This document shows, in pieces, positions 15,762-25,101 of a stretch of 64,000 bases of DNA (positions are counted from its first letter, which is position 1; each line of letters opens with the position of its first letter). Both the position numbers and the translations under genes were made by a program. Under the pieces are notes generated by a model. That model made no database searches and was not told the DNA's origin. It was given only the letters and a program-made list of their open reading frames with translations. Where the stretch lies: the NCBI RefSeq assembly GCF_026420145.1, contig NZ_JAPMLV010000001.1, positions 248,001 to 312,000 on the forward strand. Direction: 5' to 3'. Source of the stretch: Enterobacter pseudoroggenkampii (GTDB lineage Bacteria; Pseudomonadota; Gammaproteobacteria; Enterobacterales; Enterobacteriaceae).

Positions 15762-17744
15762 ATGAAAAACGTCTTCTCTTATCCCGTGCGCCTGCCCGCC
15801 GCGCTGCAAAACGACGCGGGGGCGCTGATCTACGCCGCGAAGAGTTTCGCCGCGGCGATGCTCGCTTATTACATCGCGCTGTCTATCGGCCTCGAACGCC
15901 CCTCATGGGCGATTATTACGGTTTACATCGTGTCGCAGACGTCGGTCGGGGCATCGCTCAGCAGAAGCCTCTACCGGCTGGCCGGTACGGTTGTCGGGGC
16001 CAGCGCGACCGTTCTGATTGTGCCCACCTTCGCGAATACGCCGATCCTGTGCAGCATGGTGCTGACGGGCTGGATCGTATTCTGCCTGTGGCTCTCCCTG
16101 CTGGAGCGCACGCCCCGGGCCTATGCCTTTGTGCTGGCGGGCTACACCGCGAGCCTGATTGGTTTTCCCGCGGTATCCGATCCCGGCGGCATCTTTAACG
16201 TCGCTATTGTCCGCGTGCAGGAGATCGCGATCGGGATTTTCTGCGCGGCGCTGATTCACCGCTACGTGCTGCCCGCGCGGGTATCAGGGCTGTTCAACGC
16301 TAAATTATCCCAGACGCTACAGGCCACGCGCGAGCGGGTGGCGGATACCTTAGCGGGCAAGCCCGATGCGGCTTCCGGCCCGCTGCATCTGGCCCTGGCG
16401 CTGCAGTTCCTGCAGGGCATAAGCCACCATATTCCGTACGATTTTGCCCTCTCCGCCCCGGTGCGGCAGGCCAGAAAAGCGATTCACGACCGGCTGGCGC
16501 GGCTCGTTATCGTCAACTGTGAACTACACGATCGCCTGCCAACGCTTGGAACCCTGCCCGCCGACGTGCAGGCCTTGCTGGAGGATGTTCAGGCCTGGGT
16601 GGCCGGTGAAGGCGCTAGCCTCAGCAGTACGGCAGAGGCGCTGCGGCTCCGCTGTGCGCTTCTCATCGATCGGTATGCCGCGCAGGCGCAGACGTTTGAC
16701 GACGCGCGGCTGGTCAGTTTTATTCGCTACCTCTCGGAGGCGATCGCGCTTCTGCAGCAGTGCGAGCGCCTTTCCAGCGCCATCCACCATGCCAAACCCG
16801 TCTTTGGGGAGGTGCAAACCCGCGCGGCTAAAGGCTACGTTTTTCACCGCGATCCTCTTACCGCGGCCCGCACGGCGCTGGGGGCTTTCGCTATTATCCT
16901 GAGCGGCTGTCTGGTCTGGATCTTCTCAGCATGGCCGGATGGCGGTACGGCGGTGTCTATCCTGGGGGTCTGCTGCACGCTGTTTGGCAGCTTCGACACC
17001 CCGGCCCCCCACATTGTGAAATACATCATTGGCTCGTTCTGGGGCGTGGTAATTAGCCTGTTCTACAGCTTTGCGCTGCTGCCGCTGGTGAGCGATTTCC
17101 CGGTGCTGGTGGCGGTGCTGGCTCCTGCGTATCTTCTGGCCGGGTCGCTTCAGGCGCGTCCACCGACCACGTTTATGGCGATGGGCATCACCCTGACGCT
17201 GCCCATTCTGTGCGAGCTGGGGGCGCACTACAGCGGAGACTTCGCCGTTGCGGCCAACACCGCCATCGCGCTATTTGCCGCGACCGGCTTTGCCGTTATC
17301 AGCATGAGCCTGCTGCAAACCGTGCAGGCGGATGGTGCCATCACGCGTCTGCTGAACCTGTGCCAGCGCGACATTCGCCGCAGCGTGAAGGGCACGCTGC
17401 GGGTTGACGAAACGCACTGGATCAACCTGATGATGGACCGAACCGCCCTGTTGCTGCCGCGACTGCAGCGCAGCGAGCGCGCGCCAGAGCAGGCGCTCGA
17501 TCGGCTGCTACACGCGCTGCGTCTGGGGCTGTCGGTCATACATTTACGCCGCAGTGACGCACCGCCGGGCAGGGAGGTTGACGCACTTTTTCATAGGATA
17601 AACGCCGCAGACCGCAACGCCTTACGGGAACGCATCGTCACCCTTATCGAGCGCCATCTGCCTGCGGCAGATGAACATACGCGCCAGTTTGTCTTCAGGC
17701 TGGTGGATCTGCACTGTGCATTACGGGAGCCAGACCATGGTTAA
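15762..17744 (+). CDS. FUSC-family (AaeB-like) inner-membrane efflux protein
   Basis: This 660-residue protein has the aromatic acid exporter layout. An N-terminal block of five to six membrane helices (about residues 25-170) is followed by a soluble region, a second membrane block (about 365-510), and a soluble C-terminus. The sequence GLERPSWAIITVYIVSQ near residue 43 is typical of FUSC proteins. In AaeAB systems this subunit is the inner-membrane partner of an HlyD-like adaptor. The next two genes supply a DUF1656 peptide and that adaptor, each overlapping the gene before. The order and lengths recall E. coli ydhK/ydhI/ydhJ. Substrates are probably aromatic or other weak acids, which is inference. 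Confidence 0.88.
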   Translation: MKNVFSYPVRLPAALQNDAGALIYAAKSFAAAMLAYYIALSIGLERPSWAIITVYIVSQTSVGASLSRSLYRLAGTVVGASATVLIVPTFANTPILCSMVLTGWIVFCLWLSLLERTPRAYAFVLAGYTASLIGFPAVSDPGGIFNVAIVRVQEIAIGIFCAALIHRYVLPARVSGLFNAKLSQTLQATRERVADTLAGKPDAASGPLHLALALQFLQGISHHIPYDFALSAPVRQARKAIHDRLARLVIVNCELHDRLPTLGTLPADVQALLEDVQAWVAGEGASLSSTAEALRLRCALLIDRYAAQAQTFDDARLVSFIRYLSEAIALLQQCERLSSAIHHAKPVFGEVQTRAAKGYVFHRDPLTAARTALGAFAIILSGCLVWIFSAWPDGGTAVSILGVCCTLFGSFDTPAPHIVKYIIGSFWGVVISLFYSFALLPLVSDFPVLVAVLAPAYLLAGSLQARPPTTFMAMGITLTLPILCELGAHYSGDFAVAANTAIALFAATGFAVISMSLLQTVQADGAITRLLNLCQRDIRRSVKGTLRVDETHWINLMMDRTALLLPRLQRSERAPEQALDRLLHALRLGLSVIHLRRSDAPPGREVDALFHRINAADRNALRERIVTLIERHLPAADEHTRQFVFRLVDLHCALREPDHG

Positions 17745-17952
17745 CGATCTCAATATCGGCGGGGTTTTTATCCCGGGGCTGCTGACGGTCGCCCTCGCGG
17801 CGCTGGTCTGCACGCTAAGCCTCGTCGCGTTTTTCTCTCTTAGCAGGGGCTACCGGCGCTTGCCGTTTCGCCCGCTGATGGATGTTTCAACCTGGATTGT
17901 CACCTTTTTCCTGCTGATGCAGGGTCTGACCGCGTTGGGGTTATTGTCATGA
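17737..17952 (+). CDS. DUF1656 small membrane protein (AaeX-like)
   Basis: This 71-residue protein has two hydrophobic spans (about residues 12-35 and 48-68) and the family feature of an N-terminal GGVFIPGLL. AaeX/YdhI-type proteins accompany FUSC pumps and adaptors, but their role is unknown. I set the start at ATG 17737 inside the last codons of the FUSC gene (8-nt overlap), because the longer upstream frame is a shadow of that gene. Its stop overlaps the adaptor's start (ATGA). The tight packing suggests one operon. Confidence 0.85.
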   Translation: MVNDLNIGGVFIPGLLTVALAALVCTLSLVAFFSLSRGYRRLPFRPLMDVSTWIVTFFLLMQGLTALGLLS

Positions 17953-18812
17953 AATCACTGCTCTCTTTACTGGCTCGCTATGCGCTGACGTTGAGCGTCG
18001 TAGCGGCGGCTACGCTTCTGGCGTTTATGATGTGGAAACACTACGCAGAAACGCCGTGGACCCGCGACGGGCGCGTGCGTGCGGACGTGGTGCAGATTGC
18101 GCCGGACGTCTCCGGGCCCGTCATCAGCGTGGCCGTCCGGGATAACCAGTGGGTGAACCGGGGTGATGTGCTTTACACCATCGATCCGCGCTGGCTCAAG
18201 CTGGCGGTGGCAAGCGCGCAGGCTGATGTGGAGTCGAAACGCCATGAGATGCTGATGCGCCAGGACGCGGCCCATCGCCGCACGCTGATTAAAAACGCCA
18301 TCTCCGGCGAGGATTTGCAGCAAACCGGCAGCGCGGCGAACGTCGCAGCGGCCAATTATCACGGCGCGCTGGCCGCGCTGGATCTGGCTGAGCTTAATCT
18401 GGCGCACGCCACCGTCCGTGCGCCGGTTTCGGGGTACGTTACGCACCTGCGGCTGCGGCCCGGAGACTACGCGACGGCGGGGGAGACAAAGGTCGCCATC
18501 GTCGATGCCCACAGCTTCTGGGTGGTGGGATACTTTGAAGAGACCAAGCTGCGCCATATTCGCGTTGGGGATGCTGCGCAGGTTGTGCTGATGGGATACG
18601 AGCCGGTCATCACGGGGCACGTGGAGAGCATCGGACACGGGATTGGGGACAGCAACGACGAGACGGGCGGGCTGGGTCTGCCCGACGTCGAGCCTACCTT
18701 TAGCTGGGTGCGGCTGGCGCAGCGCGTGCCGGTGCGTATTCATATCGACAGGTTGCCGGAGGGGGTTGAACTGGTGGCGGGGCTGTCGGCGAGCGTGGCG
18801 GTGGGGCGATAA
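17949..18812 (+). CDS. HlyD-family efflux adaptor (AaeA/YdhJ-like)
   Basis: This 287-residue protein has one N-terminal membrane anchor (about residues 10-30). It continues with a lipoyl half (VISVAVRDNQWVNRGDVLY near residue 60-78), a short alpha-hairpin, the second lipoyl half (ATVRAPVSGYVTHLRLRPGDY near 160) and a beta-barrel (FWVVGYFEETKL). AaeA-type adaptors link the FUSC protein to an outer-membrane channel. The gene is last in the three-gene unit and overlaps the DUF1656 gene by 4 nt. No channel gene is present. Confidence 0.9.
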   Translation: MKSLLSLLARYALTLSVVAAATLLAFMMWKHYAETPWTRDGRVRADVVQIAPDVSGPVISVAVRDNQWVNRGDVLYTIDPRWLKLAVASAQADVESKRHEMLMRQDAAHRRTLIKNAISGEDLQQTGSAANVAAANYHGALAALDLAELNLAHATVRAPVSGYVTHLRLRPGDYATAGETKVAIVDAHSFWVVGYFEETKLRHIRVGDAAQVVLMGYEPVITGHVESIGHGIGDSNDETGGLGLPDVEPTFSWVRLAQRVPVRIHIDRLPEGVELVAGLSASVAVGR

Positions 18813-18884
18813 TCTGGGGATAGTCAGCCTTAAACACATATGCGAAACTTACCGCTTCTGAAAATATGTGGTGGGACCCGCTCA

Positions 18885-19322
18885 ATGTCAGAACAACATT
18901 CGCAGTGCCTTTTCAGTGAAGGACTGATCTCTTTTCCTGAGGGATATCAGGATCGTACCGTCAACGTATTTGCGCCGCCCGCTGCGGATGCACCGGCGTT
19001 CAACATCTCCCGCGATGCTCTCAACGCTGGTGAAGCGCTTGCCGCGTATATCGATCGCCAGCTCGCCCTGATGGAAAAACACATCAAGGGCTGGAAGCAG
19101 GGTGAGCGCAGCGCCGCTACGCTGGGCGACGACCTTTTACAGGGTGAAACCGTCCATGCTACCTACCTGCGCGACGGGAAACGCATATGGCAGCAGCAGG
19201 CCGTATTTAACGTCGACAGCAATAACATTCTGGTGTTCACCATGACCTGCACCCGCGCGCTGGGCGATGCTGACAGCACGCTGTTTGGCGATCTTCTCAG
19301 GAGCTTCCGCTTCCACCATTAA
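18885..19322 (+). CDS. EagR-type (DcrB/DUF1795) chaperone for the Rhs protein
   Basis: This 145-residue protein belongs to the DcrB-related DUF1795 family (LISFPEGYQDRTVNVF near residue 14, then a beta-rich fold ending LLRSFRFHH). EagR proteins bind the prePAAR transmembrane segments of type VI secretion Rhs effectors and keep them soluble until loading on VgrG. It ends 17 nt before a PAAR-Rhs gene, whose N-terminus has exactly such segments. I chose ATG 18885 rather than the upstream start at 18840 because the family sequence begins there. The role comes from family and position. Confidence 0.88.
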   Translation: MSEQHSQCLFSEGLISFPEGYQDRTVNVFAPPAADAPAFNISRDALNAGEALAAYIDRQLALMEKHIKGWKQGERSAATLGDDLLQGETVHATYLRDGKRIWQQQAVFNVDSNNILVFTMTCTRALGDADSTLFGDLLRSFRFHH

Positions 19323-19339
19323 CACCAGGGACAGTTGTT

Positions 19340-22300
19340 ATGTTTGAAGCAGCACGCGTTGGTGATGATATCGGCCACTCCGGTGCGCTGGCCGGGATGA
19401 TTGCCGGAACGATTGTCGGCGGCCTGATTGCCGCCGCCGGGGGCATTCTGGCGGGGGCCATGTTTATTGCCGGACTTGGTGCATCCTGTCTTGGCGTGGG
19501 CGTCCTGCTCGTCGGCGCCAGCCTGGCCGTGGGGTATTACACCGGGGAGCTGGCGACCGCCGCCCGGGACAGCATCGCGGACGCCGGGGCATCCAGCATG
19601 ACGAAGAAAGGCGTCATCACCTCCGGCTCGCCCAACGTGTTTATCAACGGTAAACCCGCCGCCATGGCCACGGACAGCGCGGTGAAGTGCTCTGACGATG
19701 GCTCGCAGCAGATGGCCGAAGGCTCTTCGCGGGTCTCTATCAACGGCCTGCCTGCGGCACGCATCGGGGATCGCACCACCTGCGACGCGAAGGTGATGAC
19801 CGGTTCGGACAACGTCATTATCGGCGGCGACCCGCAGCAAACCCTCCCCATTCAGTCTGAAGTCCCCGAGTGGCTGTATAAAGTCTCCGATCTTACTCTG
19901 CTGTTTGCCGGGCTTATCGGCGGGTGGGGCGGTGCCGCTGGTAAAGTCGGGGCGCTCTCTAAGCTGCTGGGCAAAATCCCCGGCATCAATAAGCTGGCCC
20001 GTATCGCCTGTCGCGCCGGCACGCTGATGACAGGCGTGGCGGCCGCGGGGATCATCGCCCGCCCGGTGGATATCGTCAGCGGACAAAAATTTCTCAGCGG
20101 GGATGATGAGCTGGACTTCGTCCTTCCTTCCCGCCTTCCGGTGCGCTGGCAGCGCTACTGGCGCAGCGGCAACCCCGGCGACAGCGTGCTGGGCCGCGGC
20201 TGGAGCCTGTTCTGGGAAAGCCGCCTGGAGCCTTACCAGGACGGCCTGGTGTGGCGCGCGCCGTCCGGCGATTACGTCGCCTTCCCGAAGGTCCCGAAAG
20301 GGATGCGCACCTACTGCGAAAGCGAAAAAAACTGGCTTGAACATCACTCTGACGACAGCTGGTCGGTGTATGACGTCAGCGGCGAGCGCTGGCACTATGC
20401 GCCGCTGCGGGATGATGCCCCGTCACTGCTCCAGCGCATCTCTGAACCCTGCGGCAACGAGATCCTCTTCGAATGGAATGCGGATCATACCCTGCATGCC
20501 CTGACCGACAGCGCGAGCCAGCGCGTGGTCTGCCGCTACGACCGTGACAGGCTCGTCGGCGCATGGCTGGATGACGAGATCTGCCTGGTCAGTTACGCTT
20601 ATGATGAACAGCGCCAGCTGGTCTCCGTGACCGGCCGGGGCGGTAGCGTGCGCCGACGCTTCCGCTGGCAGGACGGGCTGATGAGCGCCCATGAGGACGC
20701 CAACGGCCTGCTGAGCGAATACCGCTGGCGGGAGATTGACGGCCTGCCGCGCGTGGTCGGCTTCCGCCACAGCGGCGGCGAACAGCTGGCGTTCGAATAC
20801 GATTTTGAAAATGGCATCCGCCGTGCTATCCGCGATGACGGCGCCCAGGCGCACTGGCTGGTGGACGACGACGACAACGTCGCGCGCTTCACGGATTACG
20901 ACGGTCGCCAGACGACGTTTGTTTACCGAGACGGCGAGCTCTGCGACGTTATTCTGCCCGGCGGCGCAATGCGCCGCAGCACGTGGGACAAATACGGCCG
21001 CATGACCAGCGAGACGGACCCGGCGGGCCGCCGCACCGAGTACCACTGGCATCGCCTGACCGACCGCATCACCCGCACGGTGTACCCGGACGGCACCTCA
21101 TCGCAGGCCATGTACGACCTTCGCGGTCGCCTGCTGTCGGAAACGGATCCGGCCGGTAGCACCACCGCGTATGGCTATCCTGACGATGAAGAAAACCTGC
21201 CTGAGAGCATCACCGACGCCACAGGTGGCGTGGTGCGCCTGGTCTGGAACCACCAGGCGCTGCTGACGCAGCGCACCGACTGCTCCGGCAGCGTGACCCG
21301 CTTCACCTACGATCGATTCGGGCAGCTGATTGCCAGCGAGGATGCGGAAGGGAATATCACGCGCCGGGAGTGGAGTGGTGCCGGGCTGCTGAGCGTCGTG
21401 ATCCATCCGGACGGCAGCCGCGAGTCGCTGGTGTGGAACGAACGCGGCCAGCTCACGGGCTGGCGCGACCCGCTGGAAAGCGAGGTGAGCTGGGCCTACA
21501 ACGCGCTCGGCCTCCCGGTCAGCCTCACCGACCGTATTGGCCGCGTGCGCCAGTGGCGCTACGACCCGCGCGGTAACCTGCTGCGACTGGATAACGGCAA
21601 CGGGGCGGAATACCGGTTCACCTACGACGCCGTGGGCCGCCCGCTCAGCGAAACGCGCCCGGATGAGACCGTGCGCTATATGGAATGGGACGCGCGAGGG
21701 TTCCTCTGCGCGCTCGAAGAAAACGGACGGCCTGCCGCCGACGGCGGTATCGCCCGTCGCGTCCAGCAGTTCAGCTATGACGACAGCGGGCTGCTGATCG
21801 GGCGTACTCAGCGCCACGCGGAGTACCGCTACTTCCGCGACCTGAGCGGCCAGATTACCCGCATCCGCCGCACGCCGACGGCCGAAGGCGTTGCCCTGGA
21901 TATCGAAAGCGATGAGATCGCATACCGCCATGACGCCGCCGGGCGCGTGCTGAGCGAGTCCGGCATTAACGGCGCGGTGGGCTACGAGTGGGATGCCCTG
22001 AGCAACCTGACCGGCCTGACGCTGCCCGGCGAGCAAAAGCTGGCCTGGCTGCACTACGGCTCCGGCCACGTCAGCGCCATCCGCTTCGGGCAGCAGCTGG
22101 TGACCGAGTTCACCCGCGACCGCCTGCACCGCGAGGTGCGCCGCACTCAGGGCGCGCGCGAGCAGATTCGTCAGTATGACAGCCTCGGCAGACGCACCCT
22201 GCAGCGCAGCGAGCTGAACACGGACGTGACCCTGCCGGAGCAGGCGCTACTGGAACGCCTGTATCGCTACACCGCGCGCGGCGAGCTTTCCGGCGTCAGC

Positions 22301-23536
22301 GACACCCTGCGCGGTGAGGTGGACTACGGCTACGACGCCGAAGGGCGTCTGCTGAAGCACTACGAGGCCCGCCAGGGGCACAGCCGCGCGCAGTTCAGCT
22401 ACGACGCCGCGGATAACCTCGCCGCCAATGACGATCCGGTACCGGTCACGGATAACCGCCTGCAGCACTGGCAGGCGCTGTTCATGAAATACGACCACTG
22501 GGGCAACCTGGTCAGCCGCCGCAACGGGCTGTATGAACAGCATTATGCGTATGACGCCGAGAACCGTCTGGTGTTCGCCCGTGGAACCGGGCCTGAAGGG
22601 CGGTTTGAGGCGCGCTATCACTACGACGCGCTGGGTCGCCGCACGCGCAAAATCGTCACCACGACGCACGGCACCACCGACACCCGCTTCCTGTGGCAGG
22701 GCTACCGCCTGCTGCAGGAGCAGCAGGAGAGCGGGCTGTACAGCACGTATGTATACGACCCGAATGAAGACTGGAGCCCGCTGGCGCGGGTGGATCACCT
22801 TCGTGACCAAAGCAGCGGTGAGATTTACTGGTTCAATACCGACCTGAACGGGGCGCCGCTGGAGGTCACAGACGAGCGCGGCACGGTGCGCTGGAGCGGC
22901 CAGTACGGTAGCTTTGGCGATGTACGCCACCAGAGCGAAGGGTTCTCACGGGTTGTGAATCGCTCGGCGATGGCACACCAGCCGCTTCGCTACGCCGGGC
23001 AGTACGCTGACGGTGAAACGGGGCTGCACTATAACCTGTTCCGCTACTACGACCCGCAGGTCGGGCGGTTTATTGTGCAGGATCCGATTGGGTTGAATGG
23101 CGGAAACTTAAATTTATATAACTATGCCCCTAACCCTCTGTTATGGATAGACCCTATGGGTCTGGCATTGAGCGGCGTTGACTTTAGTGGAAGCCCATCA
23201 CTTTATCCTGTTACTGGGACACAACGAAATATCGTTGAAATTACCCTTCAAGGATCAAGGGGGCGGGATTTCACAGAAGCCTACAAACTTGCAGGCATAA
23301 GTGAAGCTGATGCAAGCGAATATACATGGCATCATCTTGATGATTTTGATCCAAAAACAGGTAAGTCAACTATGCAGCTGGTCACGACTGAGGCGCACAA
23401 AGCATCTTTCCCACATAAGGGGTCTGTATCTCAGTTCGAAAAACATTTTGGAGTGAAGTATGGCTCTCCTGAAGCTATAAAAATATCTCATAGTAAAGGA
23501 TGGCTGAGAGGTCGTATTCCTAAACATTGTCAATAG
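19340..23536 (+). CDS. PAAR-Rhs type VI effector with WHH-family nuclease tip
   Basis: This 1398-residue polymorphic toxin starts with a prePAAR segment (EAARVGDDIGHS, residues 3-14) and two to three hydrophobic helices (about 20-67). A PAAR-type spike domain follows (about 96-165), then a long YD-repeat shell. The Rhs core ends with DPIGL and then DPMGL near residue 1271. The C-terminal ~124 residues form the toxin tip and carry WHH (about 1330-1332), followed by MQLVTTEAHKASFPHKG. That is the pattern of the WHH group of HNH/EndoVII nucleases. The shell is encapsulating and probably cleaved after the core. Base composition falls sharply at about 23.1 kb where the tip begins, as expected when tips are exchanged by recombination. 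The next gene is a SUKH immunity gene. Confidence 0.95.
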   Translation: MFEAARVGDDIGHSGALAGMIAGTIVGGLIAAAGGILAGAMFIAGLGASCLGVGVLLVGASLAVGYYTGELATAARDSIADAGASSMTKKGVITSGSPNVFINGKPAAMATDSAVKCSDDGSQQMAEGSSRVSINGLPAARIGDRTTCDAKVMTGSDNVIIGGDPQQTLPIQSEVPEWLYKVSDLTLLFAGLIGGWGGAAGKVGALSKLLGKIPGINKLARIACRAGTLMTGVAAAGIIARPVDIVSGQKFLSGDDELDFVLPSRLPVRWQRYWRSGNPGDSVLGRGWSLFWESRLEPYQDGLVWRAPSGDYVAFPKVPKGMRTYCESEKNWLEHHSDDSWSVYDVSGERWHYAPLRDDAPSLLQRISEPCGNEILFEWNADHTLHALTDSASQRVVCRYDRDRLVGAWLDDEICLVSYAYDEQRQLVSVTGRGGSVRRRFRWQDGLMSAHEDANGLLSEYRWREIDGLPRVVGFRHSGGEQLAFEYDFENGIRRAIRDDGAQAHWLVDDDDNVARFTDYDGRQTTFVYRDGELCDVILPGGAMRRSTWDKYGRMTSETDPAGRRTEYHWHRLTDRITRTVYPDGTSSQAMYDLRGRLLSETDPAGSTTAYGYPDDEENLPESITDATGGVVRLVWNHQALLTQRTDCSGSVTRFTYDRFGQLIASEDAEGNITRREWSGAGLLSVVIHPDGSRESLVWNERGQLTGWRDPLESEVSWAYNALGLPVSLTDRIGRVRQWRYDPRGNLLRLDNGNGAEYRFTYDAVGRPLSETRPDETVRYMEWDARGFLCALEENGRPAADGGIARRVQQFSYDDSGLLIGRTQRHAEYRYFRDLSGQITRIRRTPTAEGVALDIESDEIAYRHDAAGRVLSESGINGAVGYEWDALSNLTGLTLPGEQKLAWLHYGSGHVSAIRFGQQLVTEFTRDRLHREVRRTQGAREQIRQYDSLGRRTLQRSELNTDVTLPEQALLERLYRYTARGELSGVSDTLRGEVDYGYDAEGRLLKHYEARQGHSRAQFSYDAADNLAANDDPVPVTDNRLQHWQALFMKYDHWGNLVSRRNGLYEQHYAYDAENRLVFARGTGPEGRFEARYHYDALGRRTRKIVTTTHGTTDTRFLWQGYRLLQEQQESGLYSTYVYDPNEDWSPLARVDHLRDQSSGEIYWFNTDLNGAPLEVTDERGTVRWSGQYGSFGDVRHQSEGFSRVVNRSAMAHQPLRYAGQYADGETGLHYNLFRYYDPQVGRFIVQDPIGLNGGNLNLYNYAPNPLLWIDPMGLALSGVDFSGSPSLYPVTGTQRNIVEITLQGSRGRDFTEAYKLAGISEADASEYTWHHLDDFDPKTGKSTMQLVTTEAHKASFPHKGSVSQFEKHFGVKYGSPEAIKISHSKGWLRGRIPKHCQ

Positions 23537-23543
23537 GAGAGAA

Positions 23544-23987
23544 ATGATGATTAAACTTATAGATTCTTCCCCTGCTGTATCTGCTGATGAGCTAGGCAAG
23601 ATCGAAGTTTCGCTGGGTGTAACTTTTCCTAATGCCTTAAAATCTTTATGGCTTATAAGTAATGGTGGCATACTGGACGAAGGTCGTCGTGTTTATCAAA
23701 GCGAACACTACGAGAATGATATAAAATATTTCCTACCTATATTACATACTAAAAGATCGGGCATATTAACTGTTGATGATTACTATAAGGATTTAGTAAT
23801 TAACAAAAAAATTCTTGCAGAAAATTTTATACCATTCGCAATTGATGGAGGTGGGTTCCCCTATTGTGTTGGGATAAATGATGGTGCAGTATATTTTTGT
23901 GATTTGGAAAATCAGGAGGAGATCTATCTTGAGCCAAATTTTGAAAGTTTTATTGGAAAAATAATTCCTGAAGATGAAGCATGGTGA
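23544..23987 (+). CDS. SMI1/KNR4 (SUKH) family immunity protein
   Basis: This 147-residue protein has the SUKH pattern: VTFPNALKSLWLISNGG near residue 27, FIPFAIDGGGFPYCVGI near 95 and VYFCDLE near 113. SUKH proteins are immunity proteins for many nuclease toxins and are a known partner of WHH tips. It starts 7 nt after the Rhs stop, with AGGAGAGAA before the ATG. It should bind and block the Rhs nuclease in the cytoplasm of the producer and its kin. It is AT-rich, like the toxin tip, so the two move as a unit. Confidence 0.9.
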   Translation: MMIKLIDSSPAVSADELGKIEVSLGVTFPNALKSLWLISNGGILDEGRRVYQSEHYENDIKYFLPILHTKRSGILTVDDYYKDLVINKKILAENFIPFAIDGGGFPYCVGINDGAVYFCDLENQEEIYLEPNFESFIGKIIPEDEAW

Positions 23988-24123
23988 TACAGGTTCTTAC
24001 CCTCGTAAGAGGGTAGCTTTGTTAATCACTACTTTTTACAGGGGGCTTCATTAATGCAATGATGGAGTGCCCAATTATTTCATTAATAACATATTCCTTT
24101 TCTGCTATACGCAGATCTGTCAG

Positions 24124-24210
24124 CTTATTGTGCAGGCTTCGAGAGGGGTAAATGGTGGGTTATACTCATATGTTCCCAACCAACTTACTTGGATAAATCT
24201 GTTAGGGTTA
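24124..24210 (+). pseudogene. Remnant of Rhs core 3' end before displaced tip
   Basis: In this frame the reading is LIVQ...NGGLYSYVPNQLTWI followed by NLLGL. This matches the end of an Rhs shell (FIVQDPIGL...NLYSYVPNPLTWIDPLGL-type). The key DPxGL motifs have decayed to other residues. The frame is lost relative to the tip that follows (one base off). It shows that a former second Rhs tip junction once stood here. Confidence 0.8.
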
Positions 24211-24602
24211 ATGCCATGGGCATTGAACCCAATTTGAATCGGATACCATTTAATGCCACGAAAAATAGCCAACAGCATTGGACCAACCGATCTTGGTACT
24301 ATGAAAATACACCAACGTTTTTCCCGGATCCTTATAGCGCTGGAATGCATGAAGAACTACATAGAGCTATTAAAAACGATATTGGAAAAATTCAGGGGCC
24401 GTGGCAGGGTTCCGCGGAAGATTTATTCAATGCGTATAGCCGTAATTTAAATTCCTTTTCACATATAAGTGGTGATTTAAAGATTCCTTCGACGGGTGAA
24501 ATCTTAGCCAGAAATGTCACTCCTAAAGAAGCACATTCAAAACTGCTGGAGTGGTTCAATAATAAACAAACATGTAAGGCATCAGGAGGTAGATGTGGTT
24601 AA
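24189..24602 (+). CDS. Orphan Rhs C-terminal toxin tip, possibly HNH-like
   Basis: This open frame of 137 residues begins within the decayed Rhs core end and has no good start (TTG 24189; ATG at 24216). Such orphan tips are reservoirs that can be recombined onto a main rhs gene. The segment around residue 55 reads GMHEELHRAIKND, followed by GPWQGS and a helical tail ending CKASGGRCG. The His pair spacing could belong to an LHH/AHH-like nuclease of the HNH/EndoVII group, or HEELH could be an HExxH metal site; neither is firm. Its stop overlaps the next gene's GTG start by 8 nt, typical of a toxin-immunity pair. Confidence 0.7.
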   Translation: MDKSVRVNAMGIEPNLNRIPFNATKNSQQHWTNRSWYYENTPTFFPDPYSAGMHEELHRAIKNDIGKIQGPWQGSAEDLFNAYSRNLNSFSHISGDLKIPSTGEILARNVTPKEAHSKLLEWFNNKQTCKASGGRCG

Positions 24603-25101
24603 AATAATTGACATTGATGTGGATTTTAACGGGATAATAATTTTCGATTATCCAGGAATACTGGCCCCATTTGGTGGGAAGATAGAGGATGGAGATAACA
24701 TTCTCCAAGAATTCACCACCACAGACAAAGGGGACCTTGTTCTTAATAAAGGTATTGCCTTACCTATTATGGGCCTTGATGATGGTGGCTATGTTGTTAG
24801 GCTTTTTTTAAATGAACTCCCCGACGATAAAGATAGGGAAGTTATATTCACAGATAAATATTTCTATCTTAATGTAACTGGTGATTTATACGTTGCTGAT
24901 ATGGCAGTATTTTGGGAGTGGGAAGATTATACTGGTTGGATTAACGCTGATATTCCTAAAGGAATATATAAAGTGAGCCTTGAAGGGGTTCATTTATTAA
25001 AGGGGGGGGAGACTGTTTATTGCTATGATTTAATTTTTGAAAAAACGAATCAACTTGGTATAAGAGATGTTGAACCACGCTCAGACTCCAGGCTTTATTA
25101 A
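24595..25101 (+). CDS. Candidate immunity protein for the orphan Rhs tip
   Basis: The GTG at 24595 has AGGAGG 5 nt upstream and overlaps the orphan tip by 8 nt. The 168-residue product is acidic and probably beta-rich, starting VVKIIDIDVDFNGIIIFDYPG. It contains many aromatic and acidic residues (VFWEWEDYTGW near residue 105), common in immunity proteins. I do not recognise the family. The assignment as immunity protein rests on the overlap with the displaced toxin tip and on AT-rich composition shared with it. Confidence 0.65.
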   Translation: MVKIIDIDVDFNGIIIFDYPGILAPFGGKIEDGDNILQEFTTTDKGDLVLNKGIALPIMGLDDGGYVVRLFLNELPDDKDREVIFTDKYFYLNVTGDLYVADMAVFWEWEDYTGWINADIPKGIYKVSLEGVHLLKGGETVYCYDLIFEKTNQLGIRDVEPRSDSRLY

